Below are positions 31,544 to 42,777 of a stretch of 64,000 nucleotides of DNA, piece by piece. The stretch is from Deroplatys truncata (Eukaryota > Arthropoda > Insecta > Mantodea > Mantidae): assembly GCA_030765065.1 (NCBI GenBank), contig CM060990.1:413735198-413799197 (forward strand). Reading direction: 5' to 3'. A model generated the notes under the pieces. That model had not been told where the DNA came from. It searched no databases and saw only the letters and a program-made list of their open reading frames with translations. Positions within the stretch are counted from its first letter, which is position 1. Each line of letters starts with the position of its first letter. The translations under genes and the position numbers were made by a program.

Positions 31544-31555
31544 TAGCGAACCGGA
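31544..31555. repeat. Target-site duplication of copy 4, right side (unit 2)
   Basis: TAGCGAACCGGA, duplicate of 21152-21163; partner at 25558-25569. Confidence 0.92.
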
Positions 31556-31738
31556 GTGTACCCTCGGAGATCGAAAGGGTCGTGAGGGCGAAGCTTGGTC
31601 TTCTGCAAACACACGACCATAGGTGAATGGGAATGCAATAAAAGTTGAAGTTCCGCCCTATGTGATCGTACACCACGTAAATTCCGGGTCAGGATAGCCA
31701 TGAATAAAAGGGATAAACTATCTACTTAGACGGGCGGC

Positions 31739-33034
31739 TTAAAAGAATCTTTTGCTTAACCTTTGGGCTCGGGCTTTTTGTATGGAGTTGGTTAGACTCC
31801 ATAGCTTCCTCGGAGGGAGGGCCCACGCGCTCAGTGCCAGAAACCGATTCAAGCGCCGTGAATCGGTTCTGGGTGGCGATGGGTGAGGGGTGCCCTGAGC
31901 GCGGCTTGTCCCAGGACCTTCCTGGGACAGCGACCCCCGAGGAGGAAAAAGTGAAGTTTTGTTACCGCGTGCACGCGGAGGGTACTTCAGAAAATCTTCC
32001 CTACGAAGTTTCTGCTTGGGTTTCCTTTCAGCGTCTTGCGACTTCATTGAATTTGGACCAGGTTTATAGGGCTTGGTAACGGTAGTTTTAATGGACGGCC
32101 GGATGGTAGTGGCGGTTAATCCAGTCATGGTCCAGGTCTGGGTTTCGGCATCTACTCGTGGTACTGGCGAGGCAACAACAGAACTAAATGTGCCAGATCG
32201 CAGGAGTGAAGGTTGGCGCGCATGGTAACGCCTCCGGGCTTCAGCGAAGGAGAGTTTTTCCTTTACCCGGATCTCCTGGATCGTCTTCTCCTCCAAGTAC
32301 CGCGGACAGTCGGCAACTGACGCAGAATGAGACCCTTTGCAGTTAACGCAGACGGGGGCTGTGGAACAGGTACCTTCTTGTGACGGCTGGTTACATGAGG
32401 CACAGATGGTAATGGCACTCTTACAGGAGACTTGCGTATAACCAAAACGTTGGCATTTGATACAACGCAGAGGTCTAGGTATATACGGCCTCACAGAAAT
32501 CCCTTCGTACCCTGCGGAAATGCTCGTGGGCAGATCGACGCCATCAAATGTTAGAAACAGGGTTCGAGTGGGTACCAATACGCCGTCGCGTTTGGCCTGC
32601 ACTCGATGGACCGCTGTCACCTTCTGGACTGCAAGATATTCTACCAGGTCCTCGTCCGATATACCAACGAGGCTATGGGTGGTAACTACGCCCCGACAGG
32701 AATTCAATCTGCGGTGCTTCTCGACACGGATGGGATAACCGTGGAGAAGGGTGGCGCGCAAAAAGTTCTTACTTTGCTGATCGTACATAGTTTGAGCCAA
32801 TAAGGAACCATTCCGTAGAAGAGTGCAGGATTGATCCGCACCAGCAACAGCATCTATGCCCTTCTGAATTATAAAAGGATTCACTTTCTCAAAGTTTTGT
32901 CCTTCTTCTGTTCTTGAAATGACCAAGTAACAACCAGATGACGGCGGTGCTACTTCTGTTACAATAACTTTTCGGCGCTTGTTTGTATTAATGGAGGAAG
33001 GGTGCTCCATAGCGAAAAAAAAATCCTCCACCAT
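31739..33034 (-). CDS. ORF1 gag-like protein, open but C-terminally altered (copy 3)
   Basis: 431 codons. A longer A-run at 33014-33022 brings the upstream ATG into frame, so the protein can start MVEDFFFAMEHPSS, eight residues before the usual Met (33010). Knuckles: CIKCQRFGYTQVSC has Tyr in place of the His ligand, so knuckle 1 is probably broken; CASCNQPSQEGTC has Gln for the His of knuckle 2; CVNCKGSHSASVADC is complete. The last 40 codons are in a shifted frame (NRFLALSAW in place of NRFTALESV). Open, but probably not a working RNA-binding protein. Confidence 0.82.
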   Translation of the reverse strand: MVEDFFFAMEHPSSINTNKRRKVIVTEVAPPSSGCYLVISRTEEGQNFEKVNPFIIQKGIDAVAGADQSCTLLRNGSLLAQTMYDQQSKNFLRATLLHGYPIRVEKHRRLNSCRGVVTTHSLVGISDEDLVEYLAVQKVTAVHRVQAKRDGVLVPTRTLFLTFDGVDLPTSISAGYEGISVRPYIPRPLRCIKCQRFGYTQVSCKSAITICASCNQPSQEGTCSTAPVCVNCKGSHSASVADCPRYLEEKTIQEIRVKEKLSFAEARRRYHARQPSLLRSGTFSSVVASPVPRVDAETQTWTMTGLTATTIRPSIKTTVTKPYKPGPNSMKSQDAERKPKQKLRREDFLKYPPRARGNKTSLFPPRGSLSQEGPGTSRAQGTPHPSPPRTDSRRLNRFLALSAWALPPRKLWSLTNSIQKARAQRLSKRFF

Positions 33035-33648
33035 TGCAACCGTCTCCGACCTCGGGCTTTGACTTCCCGGCCGTTACCCTGGCTTGGGTGAGTGGCCTAT
33101 CTATACCTAGCTCACCCCAGGGTCACACCTCCCAGAACATAGACAGAGGGACCCAATCGCCGTCGGAAGTCAGCAGCTCATGCAATGGCCCCCCGCGGGA
33201 CTGCAGTTGAACAGCGGATACGAACACAAACCCTACATGACGACCCCGGGTGGTGGGGATGACGCCATTACCCACTCACCCAGCTGCGCACCCAGTGCGC
33301 GGGTATCCGTCAGGCGGTGTCCACGGAGGATTAAATTAAAAGGTTAAAAGAAACTAAAAGTGTGTGGGCGTTTCGCACTCAAGGTAGGCCGGCGAAGAAG
33401 TAAAAGAGACGTGCAAATGAATGGGCGTGGGGCGAAATGTGCATAAATAAAAGAGAAGACAGAAGCGATGGCGAGGGGCGAGATGTAATGATATGCACAG
33501 AACGCACGAGAGCCTACCTTGAGTCCCCCGGTCACGAGAACAAACCCACCTCGACCAGACGGGGATGAAAGGGTGAAAATGGCTATGGATGGCTCGGGTA
33601 CCCCGGGTGCGCCTAACCCGTACTCACAAAAGGTGAGCCCCTGAGGGG
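33035..33648 (-). promoter_or_regulatory. 5' UTR (copy 3)
   Basis: Same subfamily as copy 2: hairpin stem GCGCAC / GTGCGC with loop CCA, and 5' terminal hairpins CCCCTCAGGGG and CTCAC-ctttt-GTGAG. No gene. Confidence 0.6.
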
Positions 33649-34176
33649 AGCGTCAGAGATAAAAGTAGGTTCACCTGTATTAAGAACGTAGATGTTGAAC
33701 TGATCAAAAATGTCGGAAAGAAGAGTTCCCCTCGTACAAGCCCTTGGCGAACCCCACAGGGGTTGATGTGCATAAAAATCTCCTAACAGCAGAAATGCTG
33801 TTGGGAGAGCGGACAAGAGATCTCGAAGTTCCGCGTTAGCGAGGGAAGACGATGGAGTTGAATATACGGAGCAAACAGAAAAAAAAACCGGGTAAGTGAA
33901 GTCTAATGGCAACAACTTGCAAGTCGGAAGTAAGAGCGAGAGTTTGAAAAAAAACGTCGTTACGCACTAATAACATGACACCTCCACGAGCAGGAGAAAC
34001 CTCCTCCGGTTCAAGATCAAAGCGAACCGGATTATACCCTCGGAGATCAAAAGGATCTTGAGAGCGAAGCTTAGTCTCCTGCAAACACACGGCCAAGGGT
34101 GAACGGGAACGCAGTAAAAGCTTCAGTTCCGCGCTATGCGGTCGTACACCACGTAAATTTCAGGTCAGGATAGCTA
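33649..34176 (-). pseudogene. ORF2 endonuclease start (copy 5)
   Basis: Two open pieces (33836-34096 with LQETKL and 33661-33915 with GDFYAHQ, so Asn is lost) are in different frames. The start codon has become ATA at about 34175. The left end reads directly into the 5' end of copy 3. Confidence 0.8.
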
Positions 34177-34202
34177 TGAGTAAACTTCTTACTTAGAAGG
34201 GC

Positions 34203-35480
34203 GGCTCAAAATAACTTTGTGCTTAACCTTCGGGCTCGGGCTTTTTATATGGAGTTGGTCAGACTCCACAGGCTCCAAGAAGAGAGGGCCCACGCGCTCA
34301 ATGCCAGAAACCGATTCAAGCGGCCAGGATCGGTTCTAGGTGGCAACGGTTGAAAGGGGCCGTTGAGCGCGGCTTGCCCCAGGAGCATCCTGGGACAGTG
34401 AACTTCGATGAGGAAGAGAAGGTGAACTTTTCTTCCCCCGAGCACGCGGAGGGTCTTTTAAAAAATCTTCCCTACGAAATTTCTGCTTCGAATTCTTTTC
34501 TGGGGCTTGTGATTTCTGAACCATTGGACCAGCTTTAGATGGACTTATAAAAGTGGCTTGAATGGACGGCCGGATGGTAGTGGCGGTCAGTGTAGTCATG
34601 GACCAGGTTTGAGTCTCTGCTTTCTTTGTGTGTACTGGCGAGGCAACAACAGAACTAAATGTTCCTGATCGAAGGAGCGAAGGTTGGCGCACATGGTAAC
34701 GCCTCCGGGCTTTGGCGAAGGAGAGTTTCTCCTTTACCCGGATCTCCTGGATCGCCTTCTGGTCCAAATACCGCGGACAGTCGGCAAACAATGCAGAGTG
34801 TGACCCTTTGCAATTAGCGCAGACGGGGGCTGTTGAATAGGTACCTTCATGTGAGGGCAGGCTACATGTTGCACACACGTTTACGGCACCCTTACAGAAG
34901 ACTTGCGTATGCCGAAAACGTTGGCATTTGAAACAACACAGAGGTCTAGGAATATAGGGCCTTACCGCAATATGTTCGTACCCTGCTGTAATGCTCGTGG
35001 GCAGATCGACGCCATCAAATGTGATAAAAAGGGTACGAGTGGCTACCAATACTCCGTCGCGTTTTACCTGCACCCGATGCACTGCTGTCACCTTTTGAGC
35101 TGATAGATATTCGACTAGGTCTTGTCCGATATGCCGTCGAGGCTATGGGTGGTAACGACGCTTCGACAGGAATTCAAGCTGCGGTGCTTCTCATCACGGA
35201 TGGGATAACCGTAGAGAAGCGTAGCGCTCAGCAAGGTCTTATTTTGTTGATCGGACTTACTGTGTACTAATAATGACCCGTTTGGAAAGCGAGTGCAGGA
35301 CTGAACTGAACCAGCAATAGAGTCAATGCCCTTTTTTACCATAAAAGGGATCATCTTCTCAAACGATTGTCCTTCCTCTGTTCGTGTAATAACTAAGTAA
35401 CAACCAGATGTTGGCGGTGCTACTTCTGTTACAAATAGTTTTTGGCGTTTGTTAGTAATAATGGAGAAAGTGTGCTCCAT
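34203..35480 (-). pseudogene. ORF1, frameshifted (copy 5)
   Basis: 35115-35480 codes for the N-terminal 120 residues (MEHTFSIITNKRQKLF). A shift near 35118 leads to 34336-35091, which carries the knuckles, the first as CFKCQRFRHTQVFC with Arg for Gly. The C-terminus goes on in a third frame (34245-34445). This is one of the more diverged main-family copies, in line with its outer place in the nest. Confidence 0.82.
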
Positions 35481-36110
35481 AGCGAAATAAATCCTCCACC
35501 ATTGCAACCATCTCCGACCTCGGGCTCTGACTTCCCGGGCGTTACCCCGGCTTGGGTGAGTGGCCTATCTATACCTAGCTCACCTTAGGATTACACCTCC
35601 CAGAACATAGACAGAGGGACCCAATAGCCGTCGGAAGTCAGCAGCTCATGCAATGGCACCCCCCCCCGCGGGACTGCAGTTGAACAGCGGATACGAACAC
35701 ACACCCTACATGACGACCCCGGGTGGTGGGGATGACGCCATTACTGACTTACCCAGTGCGCGGATATCCGCCAGGCTGTGTCCACAGAGGATTAAAATAA
35801 AAAGATAAAAGAAACTAAAAGTCCGTGGGCGTTTCGCACGCAAAGTAGGCCGGCGAGGAAGAAAAAGAGAGGCGTAAATGAATGGACGTGGGACGAAATG
35901 TGTAGAAGTAGGAGAGAAGAAAGAAACCATGGCTAGGGGTGACATGGATTGAAATGCACAGAGCGCACGAGAGCCTACCTTGAGTCCCCGGTCACGAGAA
36001 CGAACCCAGTTCAACCGGATGAGGGTGGAAGGATGATAATGGCGATGATTGCCTCGGGAAGCCCCGGGTACGCTTAACACCCGTACTCACATAAGGTGAG
36101 TCCCTGGGGG
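35481..36110 (-). promoter_or_regulatory. 5' UTR (copy 5)
   Basis: Main-family 5' UTR that has lost the left arm of the GCGCAC / GTGCGC hairpin (near 35750) but keeps CTCAC-cttat-GTGAG at the 5' end. A run of nine C at 35659 corresponds to the sense G-run of the other copies. No gene. Confidence 0.55.
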
Positions 36111-38777
36111 ATCCCCCTGAGGGCGACCACTCATTGCGCCAAAGCGAGAGGATGCGTCGACGTAAAATAACACGGGAATCTGACGAGGGAACAACAGAGT
36201 TAAAAATGTGGGTAATAAAATCGCCGAGTTGCAGCGGCGTCGGCAGACTAGTTCCCTGAGATGCCAACATGACCTGGAAGCCACATGAAGGAGACGCGGA
36301 TGCCAGAGGCACCAAGCGAGTGGACCAGGTTATGTATGCGCTGTACGAGGGGGTGGTAATTGTACAGCGCGCAAATACTTTGAAGAGCACTCAGGGAGTC
36401 TGAGCAAATAAAACAGTGCCGTAAGTCGTAACGCTGAACGTATAAAAGTGACTGATATATACTAAAACGTTCGGCGTCAAAATCGAACATTGCCCGGGTA
36501 AACGAAATGTATAACTACTCCAATATCAGTCTTGGACGCATCAATATAAATAAAATGAAAGTCTCCGAACTGGGCCAGAAGTGCTAAAAAGCCGATCTAA
36601 GAACTAAAGAAGGGGTCGCATGCTTCGATATTGACGTCAACCCAAGGTGACAGTGGGCCTCAGCGCGCAACCATGGAGGAAAGCGCGTTTCCCCCTGGGA
36701 AGGGCCGGCGCTGGCGTAAAGTCAAAATACCGAAGGAGTTTCGAAATCGAACTCCTGGAGGGAGCAAGGCAGAGAAGCTAATTAAATATTGGCGATCCAG
36801 CGAACCTTCGTAAAATACCTCGAAAGACGGGTGGTCAGGCAAGGTGGAGAGTCGACAGGCATAGCTGCACAAAAGCATCTCACGCCTTTAGGACAGTGGA
36901 GGCTCTGCAGCTTCAGCATATAGACTGTGAACAGGGCTGGTTGGAAAGACCACCGTAGCGACTCATATGCCACGATGGTGAATGGCATTCAATCGACGTA
37001 ATACAGATGTACGCGCCGAAGAATAGACAATGCACACGTTATCAAGATTGGATCGGACCAAAGAGCGATAAAGATGTAGAAGGACGGTCCGATCAGCTCC
37101 CGAGGATGTGCCACTTAAAACACGTAAAAGATTACGAGAACGGTCACACTTCCCTTTTAGAAACGAAAGGTGCAAATTCCAGCTCAGCTTCCTATCAAAG
37201 ATCAACCCTAAGATTTTCGCCTCGTCTGCAAATCGAAGTATCCCTGGCCCAAGATTTAGAAAAGGTGGAGGGAAAGCCTTCCGTCGCCTGAAATTGATAC
37301 AGACGGATTTTTCGGCGGAGAAATTAAATCCGTTGGCGTTACTCCAGGCGTAGAGACTGTCGATACAGCTCTGGAGACGGCTTCGAGTAGACAGGTTCGC
37401 CGTGTACCACAATAGATGGCAAAATCGTCAACAAAAAAGACGATAAAATGCCAGGTGGAATACAATCAACATTGGGGTTGATAGCAATTGCAAAACGTGT
37501 GACACTGAGTACAGAGCCCTGCGGTACTCCGTTCTCTTGAGCAAAAATACTGGATAAAACCGAGCACACGCGTACACGAAAGACGCGGTCCGTCATAAAC
37601 TCCCGAAGAAATACGGGAAGGCGACCGTGGAGATTCCATACGTGCAGTGTACGTAAAATGCCGTCCCTCGAACAAGCGCCATAAGCTTTCTCCAGGTCAA
37701 AAACACAGCCACGGTTTGACACTTTCTCAGAAATCCATTCATAATATGCGTCGATAGAGACACCAGATGGTCGACGGTAGATCGATGGCGACGAAAGCCG
37801 CACTGAGCGTCCGCTAGCAGTTTCTGAGACTCAAGCCACCATGTCAACCACCCGTTCATCATGCGCTCCATCACCTTGCACAGGCTACTGGTGAGGGAAA
37901 TAGGGCGGTAGCTGGAAGGTTGTTGGCGATCCTGCCCAGGATTAAGTATAGGGACAATGGTGGCTTCGCTGTAAACGGAAGGAAAAAAGCCGTCTTGCCA
38001 AATACGGTATTGGACCTGTAAGAGAAGGAGTTTACTCTCGGTTGAAAGGTTCTTTAACATCAGGACATGAATTCCGTCCGGCCCTGGAGCGGAGTGCCTA
38101 GAGCAATGAAGCGCGTGCTCCAGCTCCCTCATTGTGAAAGGTTCATTATAACACACATTATTAGCAGACCGTAAATTAAAGCTGTCGGAATCCAGCCGGT
38201 CTTTGATACAGCGAAAGCTGGTGGAATAATGGTCTGAACTGGAAACCGCCTCAAAGGCAGCACCCAGAGTGTTAGCGATGAAAGCCGTATCTACTATGAT
38301 GGCATTGCGATCCTGAAGGCCAGAAGCAGTACAATGCGACACTTTATCAGAGAAGCGACGAAGATTATCCCAAACAACAGATGAAGGCGTAAAGCGATTA
38401 AAAGATTCTGCAAAACGAGTCCACGACGCCTTCTTGCTATCCTGAAGAATGCGACGAGCCCAGGTGCGCGATTTTTTAAAAGTAACCAAATTATCAAGTG
38501 TAGGGTATCGCAGAAATATCCTAAGAGCAGTTCTACGGGTACGAACGGCAACCCGACACTCCTCGTTCCGCTAAGGAACAGAAATCCGTCGAGGGTGTGA
38601 GGATGAACGGTGAATTGTGCGTTCGACGGCAGATAGAATCGTAGACGGAACGTGCTGCACCATTTGGTTAACGTCAGCGAAGGGCTGGTCCGCAAAAGAC
38701 ACGAGGCTGGAATACAATCTCCATTCGGCTTTTGTGAATATCCAGGCAGGTACACTGGAGTGTTGGACGTGGTGAGA
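36111..38777 (-). mobile_element. Non-LTR copy 6, ORF2 segment
   Basis: This is the oldest host element in the window. RNase H at the left edge is cut by copy 5. RT follows, and the segment ends in the endonuclease at 38777, where copy 7 is inserted. It continues at 46452. Confidence 0.87.
36111..38777 (-). pseudogene. ORF2 RNase H, RT and part of endonuclease (copy 6)
   Basis: At least six frames follow each other: RNase H 36248-36490, thumb 36660-36878, RT C-terminal 36963-37412 (GLIFDRKLSWNLH), RT core 37339-37803 (GVPQGSVLS), RT start 37593-38489 (SAPGPDG), then endonuclease end. A block of about 50 bp is missing near 36515, removing the RNase H residues after TDGS. Heavily decayed, as expected for the outermost copy. 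Confidence 0.83.
38764..38777. repeat. Target-site duplication of copy 7, left side
   Basis: TGGACGTGGTGAGA, matching 46452-46465 exactly. The pair lies 7.7 kb apart and encloses copy 7 with copy 8 inside it. Confidence 0.93.
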
Positions 38778-39040
38778 GAGAGAGCAATGAGGCGTAAGGG
38801 CGCACAACAGCCCAGGTTTAAGCGCCCTCACTAAGTTAAAAACGTCAACAGTTAAAATAAAAGCACGATAAAAGAGATTCTAAACGTTTCAGTTAAAACA
38901 TTGAAGTACAAGAGTAAAAACGAACAGCGCCACTTGCGGTAGAACATCATTTGAAAGTCCTAGAGCGTCAAAAGAGGAATAAAAATGGGTAAAACACGAG
39001 CGGCAGAAATCCCTGAGTCAGATAAGTCTCATAGGACAAT
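38778..39040 (-). other. 3' UTR of copy 7
   Basis: Short 3' UTR without a TAACAA tract. It has a hairpin at 38797-38828 and a tail next to the target duplication. Confidence 0.8.
38797..38828 (-). promoter_or_regulatory. 3' hairpin of the divergent family (copy 7)
   Basis: A 7-bp stem AGGGCGC / GCGCCCT closes an 18-nt loop. The stem is that of the main family; the loop differs but keeps a CCT..GC.GTT pattern (sense). Conservation across two families supports a function in RT recognition. Confidence 0.68.
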
Positions 39041-42000
39041 CTATATCCGGGCTGTAAAACCCCTCTGAGAGATAAAGTATAAAAGACGTTCCACAACATT
39101 AAAATCATCAGCAAGCAGAGCAGAAAGACAGTTCGGCAGAGACAGACGCCGGCGTAAAGTAGCTAAAAAGTGACACTGGAGTAAAACGTGACGGACCGTC
39201 AAAGGTACTCCACAGTGCACGCAAACTGGTGCGGGTTCACCACTTAATAAATTACTATGGCTAAAACGTCAATGTCCAATGCGCAGTCTGGTTAAAATAA
39301 CTTCCTCGCGACGAGAGCGGCGCGTAGAGGTAACCCAGTGGATAGGGATGGGCTTAACATCTCGGAGTTTGTTCATCTGGAGCAAGGACCATTCCGCTCC
39401 CCAACGCAAATAAATGTCGCGGCGTAAAAACAATAGCAAATCGCGCAAAGGAACAGAGGAGCTAAAACGCGTGGTAGATAAAATAGCAGCCTTAGCAGCA
39501 GTATCAGCGGACTCGTTCCCTGGCAGGCCGACATGACCAGGAACCCACACAAACGATACGTGTGTGCCGACACGTCCGAGAGTGTAAAGGCAATCCTGAA
39601 TACGCTGCACAATAGGATGGAAGGTGTACAACGGCTGGAGGCTCTGAAGGGCGCTCAGGGAATCCGAACAAATAAAACACCGCCGTATACCATGTCGCCG
39701 TACATAAAAAAGAGCCTGGAGTATACCAAAAAGCTCGGCTGTAAAAATAGAACACTGCCGTGAGAGTCGAAATTTAAAACTACGGGGACCCACAACAAAA
39801 GCACATCCTACAACCCGATCGTCCTTCGATCCATCAGTATAAATAAAAACCCCATCCCCCAGTGACTCTTGGAGCGATAAAAAGGCAGATCGAAAAATGA
39901 AGCCGGGGGTTATGGACTTAGGCACAGACGCTAGCCCCTGATAAAAAGAGGATTCTGGGCACAGCCACGGGGGAAAACTGCTTCCTCCCCGGGAAACTAC
40001 ACAAGGAAGTTCGACGTTTAATCCCCGGAGCAACCGCCGAAAACGCACTCCTGGGGGAAGAAGTGCCAGGGAGCGAGACTCATATAGACGATCCAGGGAA
40101 TCATTAAAAAATGGTCCATGTGTTGGGTGTTCCGGCATGCTGGAAAGGTGGCAAGCATAACTGCAAAGAAGATCGTCACGCCTATAAGACAGCGGAGGTT
40201 CGGCAGCTTCAGCACAAAGACTCACTACAGGGCTGGTGTGAAAGGCACCTGTGGATAGCCGAATACCAAGGTGGTGAGTGGCGTTTAGGCGACGTAAGAT
40301 GGAGGGTCGCGCAGAACCATACACAATACACCCGTAGTCCATTTTGGAGCGGATCAACAGCCGATAAAGACGTAAAAGAACGGTCCGATCAGCTCCCCAG
40401 GATGTGCCGCTTAAAACCCGTAAAAGAGAAAGAGAACGATGACACCGAGCTTTCAAGTATGCTATGTGGGAGGACCAACAGAATTTTTGGTCAAAGAGTA
40501 AACCCAGGAATTTCACTTGGTCTGCGAAAGGCAGAACTTCTGGACCGAGCCGGAGGATAGTCTGGGGAAACTCTATTCGGCGCCAGAAATTGACACACAC
40601 GGTCTTTTCGACAGAAAACCGGAACCCGTGTGTAATGCTCCAGGAGTACAGACTGACAAGGCAACGCTGGAGTAGTCGTTCCATGAGGATGGTCCGCCGA
40701 GAGGTAAGGTAAATAGCAAAATCATCAACAAAAAGCGACGCTGAAATTCCTGGTGGAACACAGTCTACAATAGAGTTAATAGCTGCAGCAAACAGTGTGA
40801 CGCTGAGCACAGGGCCCTGAGGTACACCGTTCTCCTGAGTAAAAAGCTGGGATAAAACCGAACCCACACGTACACGAAATACCCGGTCCTTCATAAACTC
40901 CCGAACGAAGGTAGGGAGACGACCACGAAAACCCCATCGATGCAGAATAGCAAGAACGCCCGTCCTCCAGCAGGTATCGTAAGCTTTCTCTAAGTCGAAA
41001 AATACGGCTACAGTATGACACCGATTCACAAATCCATTCATTATAGCTGTTGAAAGGTTTACTAGATGGTCTACAGTGGAGCGGTACCGGCGGAAACCGC
41101 ACTGCACGTTCGTTAAAAGTTCCCGAGATTCCATCCACCAAGTTAACCGCCCGTTGATCATGCGTTCCATAACGTTGCAAACGCAACTGGTTAGGGAAAT
41201 CGGGCGGTAACTGGAAGGTAGTTGACGGTCCTTCCCAGGTTTCAATATCGGAATAACGGTGGCTTCACGCCAAACTGAGGGAAACGTACCATCCTGCCAG
41301 ATACGGTTATACAGCTGGAGGAGAAAGCGCTTACCATCCGTAGACAGACGCTGGAGCAGTAACACGTGTACGCCATCGGGCCCAGGGGCAGAAGGCCGAG
41401 AGGTAGTTAGGGCATGTTCCAGCTCACGCAACGAAAACGGACGGTTATAATCCTCGCTGTTGCCCGAACGAAAAGAGATATCTTGAGCTTCCATCGCAAC
41501 CTTATGGGCAAGAAATCCAGAATGGTAATTGGTAGAACTGGATGAGGCTGCAAAAGTCGTGCCCACGGTGTCTGCTATAAGGGTAGGATCAACTAGGATG
41601 TTAGTACCCATTCTAAGACCGGGTATGGTAGTGAAGTTGGATTTACCAGCTACACGCTTAAGTTTGTCCCAAATAACGGACGTGGGAGCAAATCTATTAA
41701 AGCTTGCCACATAGCGGGACCAAGAGGCCTGTTTACTACTGCGAATAGTCCTTCGAGCCCTTGCACGCAGTTGTTTATAAATTATCAAGTTCTCCGTAGT
41801 AGGATGCCGCCTAAAGATTCTCAGCGCACCTCTTCTTTCCCGAATTGCTGTCCGACAATCTTCGTTCCACCAAGGAACCGGTAGACGTTTGGGGTGGGAA
41901 GACGAATGAGGAATGGAGCGTTCAGCGGCGGCCATTACTACTGAAGTCAGGTACGCTATCAGGTGGTCAATAGTTGGAAATTTGCAGCTAGAGAAGCAGG

Positions 42001-42725
42001 ACGTGAATAAAGTTCCCAGTCTGCCTTATTGAATTGGAACTTAGAAACACCAGTGGAAGATACAGTGGCAGTTAGTAAAGTGATGATGCACGGAAAATGA
42101 TCGCTAGAATGTGAATCGGAAATAATGTTCCATACCAAACGACAAGCAAGCTGTGCAGAACAAAAACTCAAATCCAAATATAAAAGAGTCCCATATGCGT
42201 CAGAGAGGAATGATGGTTCTCCAGTGTTCAGGACGCAAAGATTGAAGTGATGAATGAGGTCAGAAAGAAGGCCTCACCTCGCGCAGGTCCGAGGAGACCC
42301 CCAAAGCGGATGATGAGCATTGAAGTCCCCCAATAGTAAGTAAGGTGACGGTAGTTGCGACACGAGATGAAGGAGATCAGCCAATGCGAGGGGAGAGGAA
42401 GGCGGAACATAAATGTTGCAAATGGAAAAGTGGAAGCCAGAAACAGAAACATGCATAGCAACAGCTTGCAAGGGGGTGTTGAGCGGAAGAGGTTCATAAA
42501 ACACATAATCACGTGTCAAGGTAGAAACTCCACCATGAGCAGGACAACCTATCTCCGGGGCTAGATCGTAGCGCACCACTGAGGAACTGCGCAAAACAAA
42601 TGCGTCTTGAGGACGAAGTTTGGTCTCCTGCAAGCAAACGATAAGTGGTGAATGATGACGTAAGAGAACCTCTAATTCAGCTCGTGCCCGCACACCACGT
42701 ATATTCCACTGGAGGAGAGCTATTA
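39041..42725 (-). pseudogene. ORF2 of the divergent family (copy 7)
   Basis: 39269-41935 is an 888-codon open frame with RT (SAPGPDG, FFDLEKAYDT, GVPQGPVLS, FVDDFAIYL) and RNase H (YTDGSKDDRVVGCAF, FTAELFGI, CSDSLSALQ, WVPGHVGLPGNESADT). It stops at TGA (39269-39271), where related copies have Cys. The same frame then goes on to 39041 with the C-terminal CCHC (CVHCGVPLTVRHVLLQC). Upstream, the endonuclease (LQETKL, GDFNAHH) is at 42274-42693 and 41959-42177, with shifts near 42275 and 41990. The start codon reads ATA at about 42725. FVDD is also found here, so it is a feature of both families. Confidence 0.88.
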
Positions 42726-42777
42726 GATAGACGAAAGAGCAGAAGGGACTAAAAAGGCGTATGCGACAAGAAGATAC

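Larger units (their letters stand above)
21749..32140. repeat. Tandem duplication, unit 2 (10,392 bp)
   Basis: Direct repeat of 11358-21748. The one extra base is in the C-run at 31083-31091. After 32140 the two diverge: unit 2 continues as the native ORF1 of copy 3, unit 1 as the chimera. Confidence 0.95.
31544..33648 (-). mobile_element. Non-LTR copy 3, native 5' segment
   Basis: Endonuclease start (31556-31701, duplicate of 21164-21309, with the same Glu-to-Lys change), ORF1 and 5' UTR of copy 3. The 5' terminus CCCCTCAGGGGCTCACC is at 33648, abutting endonuclease sequence of copy 5 at 33649. Confidence 0.9.
33649..36110 (-). mobile_element. Non-LTR copy 5, 5' segment
   Basis: Endonuclease start, ORF1 and 5' UTR of copy 5. 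It is cut on the left by the 5' end of copy 3; the rest of the element must lie left of the window. Its own 5' end (CCCCCAGGGACTCACC, 36110) abuts RNase H sequence of copy 6. Confidence 0.87.

Noticed and set aside
38840-39040. Possible unknown gene or small RNA in the copy 7 3' UTR
   Set aside because: No coding pattern, no recognisable RNA structure beyond the terminal hairpin; explained as 3' UTR.
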